Assembly (NCBI RefSeq): GCF_017349295.1
Contig: NZ_JAFMPK010000046.1
Location: 62,001-126,000, forward strand
Direction: 5' to 3'
Length of the DNA stretch: 64,000 nt
Origin: Myceligenerans salitolerans
Lineage (GTDB): Bacteria > Actinomycetota > Actinomycetes > Actinomycetales > Cellulomonadaceae
The translations under genes and the position numbers were made by a program. The first letter of the stretch is position 1. Each line of letters begins with the position of its first letter. A model generated the notes under the pieces. The model was not told the DNA's origin and did no database searches. It was given only the letters and a program-made list of their open reading frames with translations. Below, piece by piece: positions 33,120-41,470 of this stretch.

Positions 33120-33998
33120 GTGAGCGTCCTCGACGACTTCGAGTCGCGTCCCGGCAGCGCCACGTCGCTGCTGCGGACCCTCGTCGGTGCCACCCTGCGG
33201 GACCAGGGTGGGTGGATGCCTGTCTCGGCCCTGGTCACGCTGATGTCCGAGCTCGGTGTGCCGCCCGCGCGCACGCGTACGGCGCTCGGGCGGGTGAAGG
33301 CCAAGGGGCTCCTGGTCGCCGAGGCGCGGGACGGTGTCGCCGGCTACGCCGTCGCCCCGGCCGCGGCCGACATGCTCGGCCGCGGCGACCGGCGGATCTT
33401 CGGCGTCCGGCGCGACGGCGACGACGACCGGTGGTGCCTCGTCTCCTGGAGCGTTCCCGAGGACCAGCGGGACCTGCGGCACCGGCTGAGGCGCCGGCTG
33501 GCGACGATCGGCTGCGGGTCCGTGTCCTCGGCGCTGTGGATCTGCCCGGAGCACCTCGCCGACGACGTCGCCGTCATCCTCGACGACCTCGAACTGACGG
33601 GCCGGGCCACGGTCTTCCTCGCCTCGGAGATCCGGTACCCCGGCGGGCCCGCGGCGGCGGTCGCGCGCTGGTGGGATCTGCCCGCGCTGCGGGAACTGCA
33701 CGAGCGGTTCCTCGCGGGCCACGCGGAACCGGTCGCCCGGCTGCTGGACGGAGGCTCGCGTCCCGCCGGGCCGGAGCCTTCGGAGGCGTTCCGCACCTGG
33801 ATCCGCGCACTGGATGCCTACCGGCCCATCCCGTACCTGGACCCCGGCCTTCCGCCGAAGCTCCTTCCCGAGGACTGGCCGGGCACGCGGAGCGCGGAGG
33901 TCTTCGCCCGCCTCGCGGCGGCGGCCCGGCTCCCGGCCGGCGTCCACGCCGCGCAGGTCGCGGACGTCGGCCGGACCCGGGAGCGGATGCCCGGCTGA
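33120..33998 (+). CDS. PaaX family transcriptional regulator
   Basis: A 292-residue regulator of the PaaX group. The N-terminal winged helix is TSLLRTLVGATLRDQGGWMP followed by LGVPPARTRTALGRVKAKGLL. The central domain has WCLVSWSVPEDQRDLRHRLR and the SALWICPEHL block typical of PaaX, and the C-terminal domain holds FRTWIRALDAYRPIPYLDPGLP (in parts). PaaX proteins repress aromatic catabolism and respond to CoA thioesters. It lies 10 bases after kynU in the same direction, so it is the likely regulator of this kynurenine operon; the ligand is unknown. Confidence 0.88.
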   Translation: MSVLDDFESRPGSATSLLRTLVGATLRDQGGWMPVSALVTLMSELGVPPARTRTALGRVKAKGLLVAEARDGVAGYAVAPAAADMLGRGDRRIFGVRRDGDDDRWCLVSWSVPEDQRDLRHRLRRRLATIGCGSVSSALWICPEHLADDVAVILDDLELTGRATVFLASEIRYPGGPAAAVARWWDLPALRELHERFLAGHAEPVARLLDGGSRPAGPEPSEAFRTWIRALDAYRPIPYLDPGLPPKLLPEDWPGTRSAEVFARLAAAARLPAGVHAAQVADVGRTRERMPG

Positions 33999-34003
33999 GT
34001 CGG

Positions 34004-34038
34004 GACCGGGTGCCCGGCTCACCCCGGGACGCCCGGTC
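34004..34038. terminator. Bidirectional terminator between PaaX gene and ABC operon
   Basis: GACCGGG (34004-34010) pairs with CCCGGTC (34032-34038), with an inner CCGG/CCGG stem. It overlaps the last two bases of the convergent ABC gene. Confidence 0.55.
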
Positions 34039-34966
34039 AGTGCACAGACCCCGGGACCGGGGCCGTCGAGAAGGTGAGCACCGGGCGTCCCGTGCGGGGA
34101 TGCCGCAGCACGTCACAGCTCACGCCATAGGTCGGCTCGATGATCTCGGGGACCAGCACCTGAGCCGTCGGGCCCGCCGCGACGACCCGCCCCCGGTCGA
34201 TGAGGACCACGTGGTCGCAGGTCGCCGCGGCGAGGTTGAGGTCGTGCAGGGCGGCGAGCACGGTGACGCCGTCGTCGGCGAGCGTGCGCAGCACCCGCAT
34301 GGTGTGCAGCTGCGCGGCGACGTCCAGATGGTTGGTGGGCTCGTCCAGCAGGAGCAGGCGCGGTGTCTGCGCGAGTGCCCGGGCCAGGTGGACACGCTGG
34401 CGCTCGCCACCGGACAACGTGGCGACCTCGCGGTCCGCGAGCTCGGCGGCACCGGCGCGCTCCAGGGCCCGGTCCGCGGTCTCGCGGTCGGCGTCCGAGG
34501 GGCCCGCGAGGAGGGAGCGGTGCGGGATGCGGCCCAGCAGGACCGCGTCGTGCACGGTGACGGGCAGGTCGGTGCCCGCGTCCTGCTCGACGAGGGCGAG
34601 CGTGCGGGCGCGGGCACGGCGTCCCAGGCGCAGCAGGTCGTCGCCGTCGAACACGACACCGCCGTCGTCCGGCGGCCGCACGCCGGCAATAGCCCGGAGC
34701 AGGGTCGACTTGCCCGAACCGTTCGGTCCCAGCAGGCCGGTCACGGCGGCGCCCGGTGCGGCGAGTGCGACGCCGTCCAGGACGAGCCGGCCGTCGACGC
34801 CCCACGACACGCGGTCTGCGGCCAGCCCTGTGTCCTGCGGCTGGTGGCGGGCTTCCCGGCCGGGCCCGGCCGGGGCCGGCGCGGCCGGGGCCGAGGTCGG
34901 CGGCGCCTGGCCGGCGGGAAGCCGGCCCGGCGTGATCGAGGGCGAGGACGGCGATCGGTCCGTCAT
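34037..34966 (-). CDS. FecE/BtuD-type ABC transporter ATP-binding protein
   Basis: A 309-residue ATPase with Walker A GPNGSGKST, Q-loop in LVEQDAG, signature LSGGERQR and Walker B LLLLDEPTNHLD. It belongs to the iron-chelate/cobalamin importer class. The first 45 residues are an unusual Pro/Ala-rich extension with no known role. It is the last gene of a three-gene importer operon; its ATG overlaps the permease stop (ATGA). Substrate is discussed with the binding protein. Confidence 0.93.
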   Translation of the reverse strand: MTDRSPSSPSITPGRLPAGQAPPTSAPAAPAPAGPGREARHQPQDTGLAADRVSWGVDGRLVLDGVALAAPGAAVTGLLGPNGSGKSTLLRAIAGVRPPDDGGVVFDGDDLLRLGRRARARTLALVEQDAGTDLPVTVHDAVLLGRIPHRSLLAGPSDADRETADRALERAGAAELADREVATLSGGERQRVHLARALAQTPRLLLLDEPTNHLDVAAQLHTMRVLRTLADDGVTVLAALHDLNLAAATCDHVVLIDRGRVVAAGPTAQVLVPEIIEPTYGVSCDVLRHPRTGRPVLTFSTAPVPGSVH

Positions 34967-36066
34967 GCGCGGGACCTGCCCTTCCAGAGGAGGAACGCGA
35001 AGACCGGTGCGCCCACCGCGGCCGTGACGATGCCGACCGGGAGTTCGCGCGGCGCGAAGACGGTCCGGGCCAGTGTGTCCGCCCAGACCAGGAACGACGC
35101 CCCGGCCAGCGCGGACAGCGGCAGGAGGAGCCGGTGCCGGGCGCCGGTGACCAGCCGCACGGCGTGCGGCAGGATCAGCCCGACGAACCCGATCGACCCG
35201 CTCTGAGAGACCAGGGCCCCGGTGAGCAGCGCGACGGCGACCAGCAGCCCCCAGCGGGCCCGCTGCACGTCCACACCCAGCGTGGCCGCCGCGGACTCGC
35301 CGAAGGTGAACGCGTCCAGGATCGACCCGCACAGCATCAGCCCGGTGCCCAGGACGAGGGTCGCGATACCGGTGACGGCGACGGACGTCCAGGTCGCGGA
35401 CCCGACCGAACCCATGAGCCAGCTCATGACCTCGCGGAACGCGTCGCCCTTGACCGACCAGAAGATCACGAACGACACCGCGGCCGAGCACATCTGGCTG
35501 ATCGCCAGGCCGGCCAGTACCGTCCGGGTCGGCGTGACCTGGCCGAGCGCGCCCGCCAGCCCGAGCGCGGCGGCCAGCGCCAGCACCGCACCGGCGAACG
35601 CCGCGACCGGCAGGAGCGCCAGCGCGGCGGCACCGCCCGCCACGAGCACCAGTACCGCGCCGAGCGACGCCCCGGAACTCAGGCCGAGAAGGTAGGGGTC
35701 GGCGAGCGGGTTGCGGGTGAGGGACTGCATCACCACGCCGCACACCGCGAGACCCGCCCCGACCGCGGCCGCGGTCAGCGCGCGCGGGGCACGCAGGTGC
35801 CACACCATCCCGTCACGGATCGGGGACAGCGGCTCCACCTCCAGGCCGAGCGGCCCCAGGAGGAGATCCAGCCGGAGGTGGGTCGCGAGGGAGCGCCCCA
35901 CCTCGGCGGCGGACAACTCGGCGGGGCCGATCAGCACCGCCCCGAGCAGGGAGGCGACCAGGACGCCGCCGAGCGCGATCCCGGCCGCCACGGGACCGCG
36001 TCCGCCGGCGCGGACGCCGTGGCCGCGCCCGCCGGTGGCGGCGACCGGTCCTCTCGTACGGCTCAC
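34963..36066 (-). CDS. FecCD-type ABC transporter permease
   Basis: A 367-residue permease with about ten membrane segments. It has the family blocks LRAPRALTAAAVGAGLAVCG, VMQSLTRNPLADPYLLGLSSGA (in parts QSLTRNPLADP and LGLSSGASLG) and GFVGLILPHAVRL, the loop that contacts the ATPase. The GTG at 36064-36066 overlaps the stop of the binding-protein gene, so I prefer it over the much longer frame upstream, which is a shadow of that gene. Confidence 0.93.
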   Translation of the reverse strand: MSRTRGPVAATGGRGHGVRAGGRGPVAAGIALGGVLVASLLGAVLIGPAELSAAEVGRSLATHLRLDLLLGPLGLEVEPLSPIRDGMVWHLRAPRALTAAAVGAGLAVCGVVMQSLTRNPLADPYLLGLSSGASLGAVLVLVAGGAAALALLPVAAFAGAVLALAAALGLAGALGQVTPTRTVLAGLAISQMCSAAVSFVIFWSVKGDAFREVMSWLMGSVGSATWTSVAVTGIATLVLGTGLMLCGSILDAFTFGESAAATLGVDVQRARWGLLVAVALLTGALVSQSGSIGFVGLILPHAVRLVTGARHRLLLPLSALAGASFLVWADTLARTVFAPRELPVGIVTAAVGAPVFAFLLWKGRSRA

Positions 36067-37079
36067 AGGTCGAGTTCTCCCAGCTGGTCGACGACGTCGG
36101 CCACCGCGTCCACGTTCCGTACGCCGGCCTCGGTCGCCGGGAACGGTACGACGACGTAGCTCTCGTTCCGCACGGCCGTCATCTCGGCGGTCGCCGGGTT
36201 CCGGGCCAGCCGCTCCATCTTGGCCGCGGCGGTGTTCCAGGCGGCGTCGACGAGCACGATCACGTCGGGATCGGCGGCGACGGCCTCCTCCCAGGCGAAC
36301 GAGGTCCAGGTGTCGTGCACGCCGCCCGCCACGTTCTCCAGCCCGGCCGCGTCCATGATCATCTGCGGCGCGCCGATCCCCGCCCCGACGTACGGGACGT
36401 CGTCCCCCGACGAGTACCACAGTGCCGTCAGCCCGCGGTCGTCGGCCTCGATCGCCTCCAGGGCGGACCGCTGCTCGGCGACGAGGTCCGCCGCGGCGTC
36501 CTCGGCCGCGAAGATGGTGCCCACCTGCTCGATCTCGCCGAACACGTCGTCGAACGTCAGGGGGTCGGGCATGTACCCGGGATCCTTGCAGGCGGCCGGG
36601 GAGACGTAGGTGGCGACGCCGAGCCCGGCGAGCGTGTCCCGGTCGCCCGCGGTCTCCGCGGTGACGTTCGACTCCCAGCCGGCGTAGATCAGTTCCGGTT
36701 CCAGGTCGAGCACCGCCTCCGAGCCGGGCGCCTCGTCCGTCATCGGCTCGGCGACGGCGGGGACGTCGGCCGCGGCCTGCGCGAGCGCGTCGGGAACGGG
36801 ACCGTCCAGGAAGGCCGTGCCGACGATCCGGTCGCCGAGCCCGAGGGCGAGCAGCATCTCGGTGGTCGACGACTTGATCGTGACCACGCGTTCGGGCGGT
36901 GCCGGGATCTCGGTGACGAATCCGCAGTTGTCGATGCGGACGGGGAACGTGTCCGACGCGGGACCGTCGTCGTCCATGCCGGTGGCGGTGCCGGAGCAGC
37001 CGGCGAGGGCGGTGACCGCCAGCACGGTGGCGGCCGGAACGACGAAGGGGCGGAGGGCAGCGCGGGAAAGGGTGCGCAC
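36063..37079 (-). CDS. ABC transporter substrate-binding lipoprotein (metal-chelate class; F420-0-type candidate)
   Basis: A 338-residue lipoprotein with lipobox LAGC and a TroA/FepB-like two-lobe domain. PPERVVTIKSSTTEMLLALG and GDRIVGTAFLDGPVPDAL near the N-terminus, an unpaired DNCGFV segment and ACKDPGYMPDPLTFDDVFGE are close to what I remember of the group annotated as the putative F420-0 importer, more than of siderophore binders. That assignment is from memory and not certain; siderophore, heme or cobamide are alternatives. GTG at 37079 has AGGAG 5 bases upstream. Confidence 0.85.
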   Translation of the reverse strand: MRTLSRAALRPFVVPAATVLAVTALAGCSGTATGMDDDGPASDTFPVRIDNCGFVTEIPAPPERVVTIKSSTTEMLLALGLGDRIVGTAFLDGPVPDALAQAAADVPAVAEPMTDEAPGSEAVLDLEPELIYAGWESNVTAETAGDRDTLAGLGVATYVSPAACKDPGYMPDPLTFDDVFGEIEQVGTIFAAEDAAADLVAEQRSALEAIEADDRGLTALWYSSGDDVPYVGAGIGAPQMIMDAAGLENVAGGVHDTWTSFAWEEAVAADPDVIVLVDAAWNTAAAKMERLARNPATAEMTAVRNESYVVVPFPATEAGVRNVDAVADVVDQLGELDL

Positions 37080-37232
37080 GATGGCTCCTGTGCAGGCTCG
37101 CTGATGACACCCGCGCCGTACGGCGCCGGGTCTGGGCGACGCGCCATCTCGCGCCAGCGGACCAGCGACCCACAGCTCGGGCCGCGACGACGGGGCAGAC
37201 CGGAAGAGCCCCGCGATCCGGCTCACAGCATA
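37080..37232 (-). promoter_or_regulatory. Promoter and long leader of the ABC importer operon
   Basis: Reading leftward, TATGCT (37232-37227) is the best -10, which gives a leader of about 140 bases before the GTG at 37079. The leader holds a 14-base perfect palindrome GCGCCGTACGGCGC (37113-37126). I looked for cobalamin-riboswitch blocks and found none. The hairpin may be a protein site or a new leader element. Confidence 0.4.
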
Positions 37233-37254
37233 TCCGCCGTGCCGGGCGTACCGG

Positions 37255-38505
37255 TCACTTCACGCAGGTGGTGAAGTCCTTGTCCGGGAAGGACCAGCTG
37301 CCGGCGGACCAGGTGCCCCGCTCGCGCATCGCGAACGAGTAGTCGCCCGGTTCCAGCGTGATCGTGACCGCTCTCGCCCTGGCGCAGGTTCTCCCGCCGG
37401 CCGGGATCGTGAGCGAGTCCGTCTCGCGTCCGGTCCACGCGACATGGAGTTCCCGGCCCGTGGCGTTGCGAACCGTCAGGCGCACCATGCTGCCGCCGTC
37501 CCCGGTCCTGCCGGGGCGCCGAAGACTGCCGCCCTCGCGCAGGGCCGCCCGCACCTGCTTCTTGATGGTGGCGACCCGGAGGCGTTCCCGCGCGACCTCC
37601 GCGGCGCGCGACTGGGCCCGCGCGGTCACGGCCGGCAGCGTGTCGAGCCGTCGACCCGCGAGCTCGCCGGGCCTCGTCCCCGGGTAGTTCTCGGCCGCGC
37701 GGCCGAGGACGGTGCGGGCCGAGCGGAATGCCGACGCCGCGTAGCGGCCGTCCCGGGCGGCACTCTCGCCGCGGGCGATCCGCTGCTCCCCGCAGCGCAG
37801 CAGCGACCACGACAGGGTCTCGTGGGCGGCGGCGCGTACGGGCGCGAGCGCTTCTCCCTCCTGCCGCGTCCAGGTGCGCGCCGGATCCAGCGCCGCGCAG
37901 GGTCTCTTCCTGCTGCCCCGCTCGACGTCGCGCTCGTACAGCCGCCACACGCGCTTCTCGGCCGTCCGCGCCGGATCCGTCTGGGGCGCGTCGGTCATGA
38001 CGGCGGCGTACTGCCGCACGGCACGCAGCTGCGAGTCCTGCGCCTCCAGCTCGCGTCCGAGCGCGATGCGCAGCTCGGACTGTTCCTCCAGTGCCCCGCG
38101 GTACCGCGCCACACCCGAGGCGAGATAGTCGTCGTACCCGCGGATCGCCTTGCGGTACTCCTCGCGGCCCGCCAGGTGCCGCGCGCGCTCCAGGTCCTCG
38201 CACGCGACCCGTTCCGCGCGGAGCGCCGCCCGGTCGACCGGAGAGTCCAGGAACGAGACGGTGCCGGAGTTCAGGGCCGACTTCAGGTGCCTGTCGGCCG
38301 CGTCGCAGTCGCCGGCGGCGTGCGCGCTGTGCCCGAGTGCCGCCTCGGTCCTGGCCTCCGCACGCGAGCCCTGCAGCAGGTTGACGAACAGCCACACCAC
38401 GGCGGCGACCACCAGCACCAGTGCGATGCCGAGCACCGCCGACCGGCCGCGCCGCGGCCTCGGCTCCTCGCGTCCGACCGGTGCGAGCAGGTGCAGATCG
38501 CTCAC
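37255..38505 (-). CDS. Hypothetical single-pass membrane protein with TPR-like helical domain
   Basis: A 416-residue protein. The cytoplasmic N-terminus (SDLHLLAPVGREEPRPRRGR) is followed by one membrane helix (AVLGIALVLVVAAVVWLFV), then about 270 residues of helical repeats with paired Ala/Arg patterns (HAAGDCDAADRHLKSALN, EEYRKAIRGYDDYLASGV). The C-terminal 90 residues are beta-rich (LTVRNATGRELHVAWTGRET) and contain two Cys. I do not recognise the family; a TPR-like scaffold outside the membrane is inferred. The GTG at 38505 has GGAG 5 bases upstream. Confidence 0.7.
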   Translation of the reverse strand: MSDLHLLAPVGREEPRPRRGRSAVLGIALVLVVAAVVWLFVNLLQGSRAEARTEAALGHSAHAAGDCDAADRHLKSALNSGTVSFLDSPVDRAALRAERVACEDLERARHLAGREEYRKAIRGYDDYLASGVARYRGALEEQSELRIALGRELEAQDSQLRAVRQYAAVMTDAPQTDPARTAEKRVWRLYERDVERGSRKRPCAALDPARTWTRQEGEALAPVRAAAHETLSWSLLRCGEQRIARGESAARDGRYAASAFRSARTVLGRAAENYPGTRPGELAGRRLDTLPAVTARAQSRAAEVARERLRVATIKKQVRAALREGGSLRRPGRTGDGGSMVRLTVRNATGRELHVAWTGRETDSLTIPAGGRTCARARAVTITLEPGDYSFAMRERGTWSAGSWSFPDKDFTTCVK

Positions 38506-38614
38506 TGAGGCTCCCTGTCGTCCCTCCCGCGTCGCCGTCCGTAACGCGGTATGTCGGAAATGGTGCCACGAGTCGCCGCTCCCGGCCCGACATCCTCCCG
38601 TAGTCTCGTGCCAC

Positions 38615-39382
38615 ATGAGCACTGGGAGAAGAGCACTCGTCACCGGGGCGTCGTCGGGGATCGGCGCGGCCACGGTGCGCCGACTGACGGCCGACGGGTG
38701 GCGGGTCGTGGCCGCGGCCCGCCGCGAGGAGCGGCTCGAGGCACTCGCCGCGCGGACCGGCGCGGAGCCGTACACCGTGGACGTGACCGACGACGACGCC
38801 GTCGCCCGGCTCGCCGCGCACCTCGCCGCGACCGGCGGCCTGGACGCCGTCGTCAACGTCGCGGGCGGCGCCCTCGGCCTCGACCGGGTCGAGGACGGCG
38901 ACGTGGACGGCTGGCGCTGGATGTACGAGGTGAACGTCCTCGGTACGCTGCGCGTCACCAAGGCGACCCTGCCGATGCTGCGGGAGGCGGGCGCCGCACG
39001 CGGCGTCGCCGACGTGGTCAACGTGACCTCGACCGCCGCGTTCGGCGCCTACGAGGGCGGCGCCGGCTACACGGCCGCCAAGCACGGCGAGCACATGCTC
39101 TCCCAGACCTTGCGGTGGGAGATCGCCGGCGAGCCCGTGCGCGTCATCGAGATCGCGCCCGGAGCGGTCGCCACCGAGGAGTTCTCCCTGGTGCGCTTCG
39201 GCGGCGACGCCGAGAAGGCGGCACAGGTGTACGCCGGCTACACCCCGCTCACCGCCGACGACGTCGCCGACACCGTCGCCTGGACGGTCTCCCGCCCCGA
39301 CCACGTGAACATCGACCAGGTGACGCTCCGCCCCCGCGCACAGGCCCACAACAGCAAGATCGTCCGCGACGCCGGAGCGTGA
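38615..39382 (+). CDS. Short-chain dehydrogenase/reductase
   Basis: A 255-residue SDR. The cofactor motif is TGASSGIG at residues 10-17, the NAG-equivalent is NVAGG, the catalytic Ser is in VNVTSTAAFGAY, and the catalytic pair is YTAAK. The sequence AARREERLEAL after strand 2 favours NADP(H). It resembles the YdfG-type group that oxidises small hydroxy acids such as serine or 3-hydroxypropionate. TAGTCT at 38601-38606 is 8 bases before the ATG, so the leader is at most a base or two. Confidence 0.9.
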   Translation: MSTGRRALVTGASSGIGAATVRRLTADGWRVVAAARREERLEALAARTGAEPYTVDVTDDDAVARLAAHLAATGGLDAVVNVAGGALGLDRVEDGDVDGWRWMYEVNVLGTLRVTKATLPMLREAGAARGVADVVNVTSTAAFGAYEGGAGYTAAKHGEHMLSQTLRWEIAGEPVRVIEIAPGAVATEEFSLVRFGGDAEKAAQVYAGYTPLTADDVADTVAWTVSRPDHVNIDQVTLRPRAQAHNSKIVRDAGA

Positions 39383-39500
39383 CCCGCGGCCGGTAGCACG
39401 ACCGGGCGGTCGCACCACCGGGAGGGGCAGGTCTTACGGAGTTCTGACGGTGCTCGTCCCAGCAGGGTTTCCACGGCGCGGCGGTGGCAGGCTGGCAGGC

Positions 39501-41150
39501 ATGAACCCAGGGGACAAGCGCGGCGCACTCGCCGCCGTCGCGGGGATCGTCACCGGTGGTCTCGGTCTGGCGGTCTCCGAGTTGCTGTCCGCCGTGATCG
39601 CGCCCGGCTCGAGCACGATCTTCGCCGGCGGTGCCGCAGTCGTCGACGTCGTGCCACCGTGGCTCAAGGACTTCGCCGTCGAGTGGTTCGGCACCGCCGA
39701 CAAGGCGGTGCTGCTCGGCTCGATGGGCGTCGTGCTCGCCGCGGGTGCGGCCCTCGCCGGATGGCTCGAACGTCGGCGGGCCGGGACCGGCGTCGCGCTC
39801 CTCGTCCTCGTCGGCCTGGCGGGTGCGGCCCTCGCCGTCACGCGCCCCGGCGCCACGCCGCTGTGGGCCGCGCCGAGCCTGGTCGGCATCGGCGTCGCCG
39901 TGCCGGTGCTGCGTGCCGCGGTCCGCGCCCTGGGCACCCGTCCGGCAACACCGCCCGCACGGGACGACGAGACGGATGCCGCGCCGGGCGGGCGCGGGGC
40001 GGACGAGTCCCGCGACGCCCACGCCGGCTCGACCACCACACCCCTGGACGGGGCCGTTCCCTCCGCGCCGTCGTCGGCCCCCGACCGGCGCCGGTTCCTC
40101 CAGCTCACCGGTCTCGCCGCGGCCGGTGCACTCGTGGCGCTCGCGGCGTCGCAGGCGATCGGCGCGGGCGGCCGCGCCGTCGAGGCGGTGCGCGAGCGGT
40201 TCCGCCTCCCGGGCGCGGCCCGTCCGGCGGACCCGGTCCCGGCGGGTGCGGACCTGTCGGTGGAGGGCGTGGCCCCGTACGTCACGCCGAACGACGACTT
40301 CTACCGCATCGACACCGCCCTGCGCGTCCCCGAGGTCGACCCGTCGGACTGGTCGCTGCGCGTGACCGGCATGGTCGACGAGCCGTTCGAGATCGGCTGG
40401 GACGAGCTCGTCGCGCTGCCGATGACCGAGCACCACGTGACGCTCGCCTGCGTGTCGAACGCCGTGGGCGGCGACCTCATCGGGAACGCCCTCTGGCTCG
40501 GGTACCCGGTCCGGGAGCTGCTGGAGCGTGCCCGGCCGCAGGCGGGTGCCGACATGGTGCTGTCCCGGTCGGTCGACGGCTTCACGGCGGGCACGCCGCT
40601 GGAGGTGCTCACCGATCCGGACCGCACGTCGCTCCTGGCCATCGGCATGAACGGCGAGCCCCTGCCGACCCGGCACGGCTTCCCGGCACGGCTCGTGGTG
40701 CCGGGGCTGTACGGGTACGTGTCGGCGACCAAGTGGGTGACCGAGCTCAAGGTCACCACCTTCGACGAGGACGAGGGGTACTGGACCCCTCGGGGTTGGT
40801 CCGCGCTCGGCCCGATCAAGGTCCAGTCCCGCATCGACGTGCCGCGTGGCTTCGCGAACCTCGGCGCCGGCGAGGTGGTCGTGGCCGGGGTCGCCTGGGC
40901 CCAGCACGTCGGGATCGAGAGCGTCGAGGTCCGGGCCGACGACGGCGACTGGGTGCCCGCCGAGCTCGCCGAGTCCGTCGGACCCGACACCTGGCGCCAG
41001 TGGCGGGCGGTGCTGGACCTCGACGAGGGGGACCACACCGTGTCGGTCCGTGCGACGAACGCCGACGGCGAGACGCAGACGGACGCGGAGGCCCCGCCGG
41101 CTCCGGACGGGGCGACGGGCCATCACACGGTCGCGTTCACCGTCTCCTGA
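39501..41150 (+). CDS. Membrane-anchored molybdopterin-dependent oxidoreductase (sulfite-oxidase fold)
   Basis: A 549-residue protein. Residues 1-150 form about four membrane helices; a polar linker follows; DRRRFLQLTGLAAAGA at about residue 194 looks like a twin-arginine export signal placed internally. The Moco domain has YVTPNDDFYRIDTAL and the cofactor-ligand Cys317 in VTLACVSNAVGG, then ATKWVTELKVTTFD, and ends in an Ig-like dimerisation domain. Such actinobacterial proteins are presumed to act on the outer face, but electron partner and substrate are not known. No Moco biosynthesis genes are nearby. Confidence 0.9.
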   Translation: MNPGDKRGALAAVAGIVTGGLGLAVSELLSAVIAPGSSTIFAGGAAVVDVVPPWLKDFAVEWFGTADKAVLLGSMGVVLAAGAALAGWLERRRAGTGVALLVLVGLAGAALAVTRPGATPLWAAPSLVGIGVAVPVLRAAVRALGTRPATPPARDDETDAAPGGRGADESRDAHAGSTTTPLDGAVPSAPSSAPDRRRFLQLTGLAAAGALVALAASQAIGAGGRAVEAVRERFRLPGAARPADPVPAGADLSVEGVAPYVTPNDDFYRIDTALRVPEVDPSDWSLRVTGMVDEPFEIGWDELVALPMTEHHVTLACVSNAVGGDLIGNALWLGYPVRELLERARPQAGADMVLSRSVDGFTAGTPLEVLTDPDRTSLLAIGMNGEPLPTRHGFPARLVVPGLYGYVSATKWVTELKVTTFDEDEGYWTPRGWSALGPIKVQSRIDVPRGFANLGAGEVVVAGVAWAQHVGIESVEVRADDGDWVPAELAESVGPDTWRQWRAVLDLDEGDHTVSVRATNADGETQTDAEAPPAPDGATGHHTVAFTVS

Positions 41151-41177
41151 CCCGCTCCTGTCCTGGCGATAGGATGT

Positions 41178-41465
41178 GCCGCACAGGCATCGACCCGGCC
41201 ATCACCGGTGAGCCTCCGGAAGAACGGGTCTCCCCGCGGCGTGACCGCGCTCGCGGCCGTGGGGCACCTCAGTAGAACCGGACGGGCAGGCCCGTCACAG
41301 CCGTCAACGAGCGGCCGCCCGCGGCCGTCGCCCCACGGGGCGGCACACGCGTGCGGCAAGCGGGGTGGTACCGCGGCACGCGGTCCGGCGTCGTCCCCCG
41401 ACGGCGGCGGCGCGACGTCGTCCTCGCAGCAGCGCTGCCGGACCGACGACCACCGCAGGAGCCAC
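41178..41465 (+). ncRNA. T-box riboswitch controlling ileS (translational type)
   Basis: This 280-base leader has the T-box hallmark GGGGTGGTACCGCGG at 41362-41376, with TGGT (41366-41369) able to pair with the ACCA end of tRNA-Ile. Upstream, the short stem I shows an ATC isoleucine specifier at 41189-41191 followed by CCGGCCATCACCGGTGAGCC and CCGGAAGAACGG, the pattern I recall from mycobacterial ileS T-boxes. TAGGAT at 41170-41175 is a likely -10. There is no terminator T-run; instead TCCT at 41421-41424 can mask the AGGAG at 41457-41461, so control is probably of translation. Confidence 0.92.
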
Positions 41466-41470
41466 AGACC

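Noticed and set aside
37080-37232. Cobalamin or other known riboswitch in the ABC importer leader
   Set aside because: I searched by eye for the conserved B12-box and TPP blocks on the minus strand and found none.
41351-41470. Upstream in-frame start for ileS
   Set aside because: The extra 40 codons lie in the T-box and its sequestrator; the ATG at 41471 has a proper AGGAG.
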